7,303 nt of DNA, from contig CBFGRU010000158.1 of assembly GCA_965651255.1 (NCBI GenBank), positions 1 to 7,303 on the forward strand. The letters are read 5' to 3'. Origin of the DNA: CBFGRU01 sp965651255. GTDB taxonomy: Bacteria > Planctomycetota > Phycisphaerae > Phycisphaerales > SM1A02. Positions 5,858-7,303 of the stretch are shown here, piece by piece. The translations under genes were made by a program, and so were the position numbers. Positions within the stretch are counted from its first letter, which is position 1; each line of letters opens with the position of its first letter. Below the pieces are notes generated by a model. It saw only the letters and a list, made by a program, of their open reading frames with translations. It was not told where the DNA came from and did no database searches.

Positions 5858-6244
5858 TCAGCCGCGAAGGTCGATCGCACGACCGATGTTGACGGCGACG
5901 GCGGCTTCAATGCGGTCGGCCGCGCGGGTGTACAGCGGGAGCGATGGTGCGGGACCCTTCGGCTGGGCCGGACTGGCGGCGGCATCGAACGACACGGCGC
6001 CGGGCACCTTCGCGCCGATGAGTGATTGCAGTTTGCCCGCCGGGGCGGTGGCAGAGGTTGCCGTTGTCGGCGCCGCAGGGCGAATCGAACCGATGACCGC
6101 AACATCGCGCATCTGCTCGGCGCGCTGGGCGGTTGTCACCGGTTTCGCACTGGCGAGCGGCGCGGTTTGCGCTGGCGCGGCCGGCTTCTTCAGGCCGTAT
6201 GCCTGCATCGCGCTCATCGGAATGTGACTGCCGCTGATCTGCAT
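5858..6244 (-). CDS. Unrecognised 128-aa Ala/Pro-rich protein
   Basis: I do not recognise this protein. The N-terminus MQISGSHIPMSAMQAYG (1-17) is ordered-looking. A long Ala/Pro/Thr-rich stretch (about 20-98) looks flexible, with a short IGSIRP patch and a KLQSLIGAKVPG patch inside it. The C-terminus YTRAADRIEAAVAVNIGRAI (104-123) would form a helix and ends shortly before the stop. No signal peptide, membrane helix or cysteine is present, so it is probably cytoplasmic. Codons are GC-rich at third positions like the neighbours, which favours this frame over several overlapping open frames on both strands. The ribosome site is weak (GAG about 8 nt upstream). It lies 139 nt after the 94-aa gene and 72 nt before the zinc-ribbon gene, all on the minus strand. 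The ordered ends around a disordered middle suggest a linker or small adaptor, which is only a guess. Confidence 0.68.
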   Translation of the reverse strand: MQISGSHIPMSAMQAYGLKKPAAPAQTAPLASAKPVTTAQRAEQMRDVAVIGSIRPAAPTTATSATAPAGKLQSLIGAKVPGAVSFDAAASPAQPKGPAPSLPLYTRAADRIEAAVAVNIGRAIDLRG

Positions 6245-6383
6245 GCGATCTCAACCGTACTCACTCGCGCTCGGGAGCGAAAGGTCCGCACGCGGGTTAT
6301 TCATCACCCGATGCGGTGAATCCGCCCCCCAACCATCGGATCAGAACGGGTGAAAGCTTGAGCCGCGGATTGCGGATGGCCCG
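6245..6383 (-). other. Gap between the 94-aa and 128-aa genes
   Basis: This 139-bp spacer contains only imperfect or long-loop inverted repeats, for example CCGATG/CATCGG around a 20-nt loop on the minus strand. None is followed by a U-tract. No promoter with good -35/-10 spacing is visible. It is uncertain whether the flanking genes are co-transcribed. Confidence 0.35.
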
Positions 6384-6668
6384 TTAGTCAAAGAGAAACG
6401 AGATGGGTAGGAGTCTGATCAGGCCGTAGACGAGTGCGCCGATGATGGCGCCGACCACCACCCCCGCGGGAATGAGCAGCAGCATGATGAGCAGGCCGAA
6501 GAAGGTTGAACCGACCCAGTACCCGCCGAGCGCACCGGCTGCCATACCGATGAAGATCGAGGCCAGCAGGGGGGTATTCATGGCGAGACTGAAGCCGACT
6601 TCCTCCGCGACGGTGGAGGCGATTCCCTGCTTCTTTGACTCTTCCTGCCCGGGGGGCTTGGCGCTCAT
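6384..6668 (-). CDS. Small two-helix membrane protein of unknown function
   Basis: This is a 94-aa protein. Residues 1-22 are polar (MSAKPPGQEESKKQG...). Two Gly-rich hydrophobic stretches follow: about 32-50 (TPLLASIFIGMAAGALGGY) and about 54-86 (a longer run that may hold one kinked or two short helices), ending LLPISFLFD. The GxxxG-type spacing (GMAAGALGG, GVVVGAIIG) suggests tight helix packing and oligomer formation. The hairpin layout recalls the small AtpI/AtpZ ATP-synthase assembly proteins, but the Asp usually seen after their first helix is missing, so I do not assign it. The ATG at 6668 is chosen because AGGAG lies 9 nt upstream (6682-6678). The frame stays open much further upstream, but that part is antisense to purE and not credible. 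It is divergent from purE with a 198-bp spacer. Confidence 0.75.
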   Translation of the reverse strand: MSAKPPGQEESKKQGIASTVAEEVGFSLAMNTPLLASIFIGMAAGALGGYWVGSTFFGLLIMLLLIPAGVVVGAIIGALVYGLIRLLPISFLFD

Positions 6669-6866
6669 GGGGTGCTTCTCCTGGGTCGTGGGCGGAATGG
6701 CCCCTCGACCGGTGTATTCGGGAAGCGGATGGCGATGTTTCCGTTTCAGCGGGTTTTGGCGGCGGCGCGAGCATCCGCTCAGGAGGCGTGGCCGAAGTCC
6801 GATGAGGGTCGTATCCTTCGCCCCGTTTGTTTCGGAACCAGTTGAGTGAATGAGGAGAGAGCACGT
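6669..6866. promoter_or_regulatory. Divergent intergenic region upstream of purE
   Basis: This 198-bp region separates purE from the divergent 94-aa gene and should hold both promoters. On the plus strand TATCCT (6812-6817) could be a purE -10, the same hexamer as in the proposed atpD promoter. The hexamer 17 nt upstream (TGGCCG) is a poor -35. No PUR-box-like or riboswitch structure was recognised. The purE ribosome site GAGGAG is at 6852-6857. Promoter placement is tentative. Confidence 0.3.
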
Positions 6867-7303
6867 ATGAGCGAGAGCGCAACACCGCGAGTCGCAGTTC
6901 TCATGGGCAGCGCCACGGACTGGGAGACGATGAAGCGCACCAGCGACACGCTGAAGAAGTTCGGCGTCGCGCACGAATGTCATGTGATTTCCGCCCATCG
7001 GCAGCCCGACCGACTGGCGGAATACTGCAAGACGGCGGAAGAGCGCGGCATTGAGCTGTTCATCTGTGCCGCGGGAGGCGCAGCGCATCTGGCCGGTGTC
7101 ACCGCGGCGCTGACGCATCTGCCGGTGCTGGCCTGCCCGATGGCTGCCTGGTCACTCGATGGGCTGGACTCGCTGCTTTCGATGGTGCAGATGCCCAAGG
7201 GTGTGCCGGTGGCGACGTTTGCGATCGGCAGCCATGGTGCGATCAACGCGGCCATCTTCGCGGTGCAGATGCTCGCCCTGAATGATCAGGCGCTGCGCGC
7301 GAA
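6867..7303 (+). CDS. purE: N5-carboxyaminoimidazole ribonucleotide mutase PurE (3' end cut)
   Basis: The first 145 residues are present and the frame is still open at the window edge; class I PurE proteins are about 160-170 aa, so little is missing. The enzyme moves the carboxyl of N5-CAIR to give CAIR in de novo purine synthesis and acts as a cytoplasmic octamer. Visible are the phosphate-binding VLMGSATDWE (11-20), SAHRQPDR (42-49) with the catalytic His44, AAGGAAHLAG (68-77) and the class I signature LDGLDSLLSMVQMPKGVPVA (97-116). SAHRQPD carries Gln where Thr is usual (SAHRTPD). The region normally AGAGGAAH reads ICAAGGAAH. The start is supported by GAGGAG 9 nt upstream. A purK partner, if adjacent, would lie beyond the window. 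Confidence 0.96.
   Translation, partial: MSESATPRVAVLMGSATDWETMKRTSDTLKKFGVAHECHVISAHRQPDRLAEYCKTAEERGIELFICAAGGAAHLAGVTAALTHLPVLACPMAAWSLDGLDSLLSMVQMPKGVPVATFAIGSHGAINAAIFAVQMLALNDQALRA

Noticed and set aside
5801..6319. Several plus-strand open frames opposite the 128-aa gene
   Set aside because: They overlap each other, lack ribosome sites and have odd Arg/Gly-rich composition. The minus-strand frame 5858-6244 has a better protein-like sequence, although this locus is the least certain gene call.
6669..7118. Upstream extension of the 94-aa gene to 244 codons
   Set aside because: The extension runs across the intergenic region and antisense to purE. The internal ATG at 6668 has a good AGGAG site and begins a sensible small membrane protein.

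Overview
The window is 7.3 kb of GC-rich bacterial chromosome carrying eight protein-coding genes, one of them cut by the right edge. The base composition, strong GC preference at third codon positions and, above all, a membrane protein ending in a zinc ribbon of the form CPxCGYxMxGL...CPECG (common in planctomycete proteins) suggest a Planctomycetes relative, perhaps of the Phycisphaerae. This assignment is inferred from motifs and was not tested by any search. No RNA gene, mobile element, CRISPR array or prophage was seen.

Layout. Positions 1-1040 hold a minus-strand gene for an exported or anchored DUF1579-like protein, followed by a good intrinsic terminator (17-51). Positions 1037-2479 hold atpD (F1 ATP synthase beta subunit) on the minus strand. 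It has its own candidate sigma70-type promoter (2605-2633), a leader of about 120 nt with two perfect small hairpins, and a strong terminator 27 nt after its stop (978-1009). It therefore looks like a single-gene transcription unit, without the atpG and atpC neighbours that normally flank it. Divergent from it, on the plus strand, are an SLC13/DASS-type anion transporter with two cytoplasmic TrkA_C (RCK_C) domains (2734-4527) and a DJ-1/PfpI protein very like the plant DJ-1D branch (4627-5208).

Converging on these from the right is a minus-strand set of three small genes: a 94-aa two-helix membrane protein (6384-6668), a 128-aa Ala/Pro-rich protein that I do not recognise (5858-6244), and a 170-aa four-helix membrane protein with a C-terminal zinc ribbon (5273-5785). 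Divergent from the 94-aa gene is purE (6867 to the window end), the N5-CAIR mutase of purine synthesis.

The genes do not form one pathway. ATP synthesis, anion transport, carbonyl or stress chemistry and purine synthesis sit side by side as small units, much like ordinary core chromosome. I found no convincing previously undescribed system. The points most worth a second look are the solitary atpD with its structured leader, the plant-like DJ-1 protein, and the two unrecognised small proteins next to purE.
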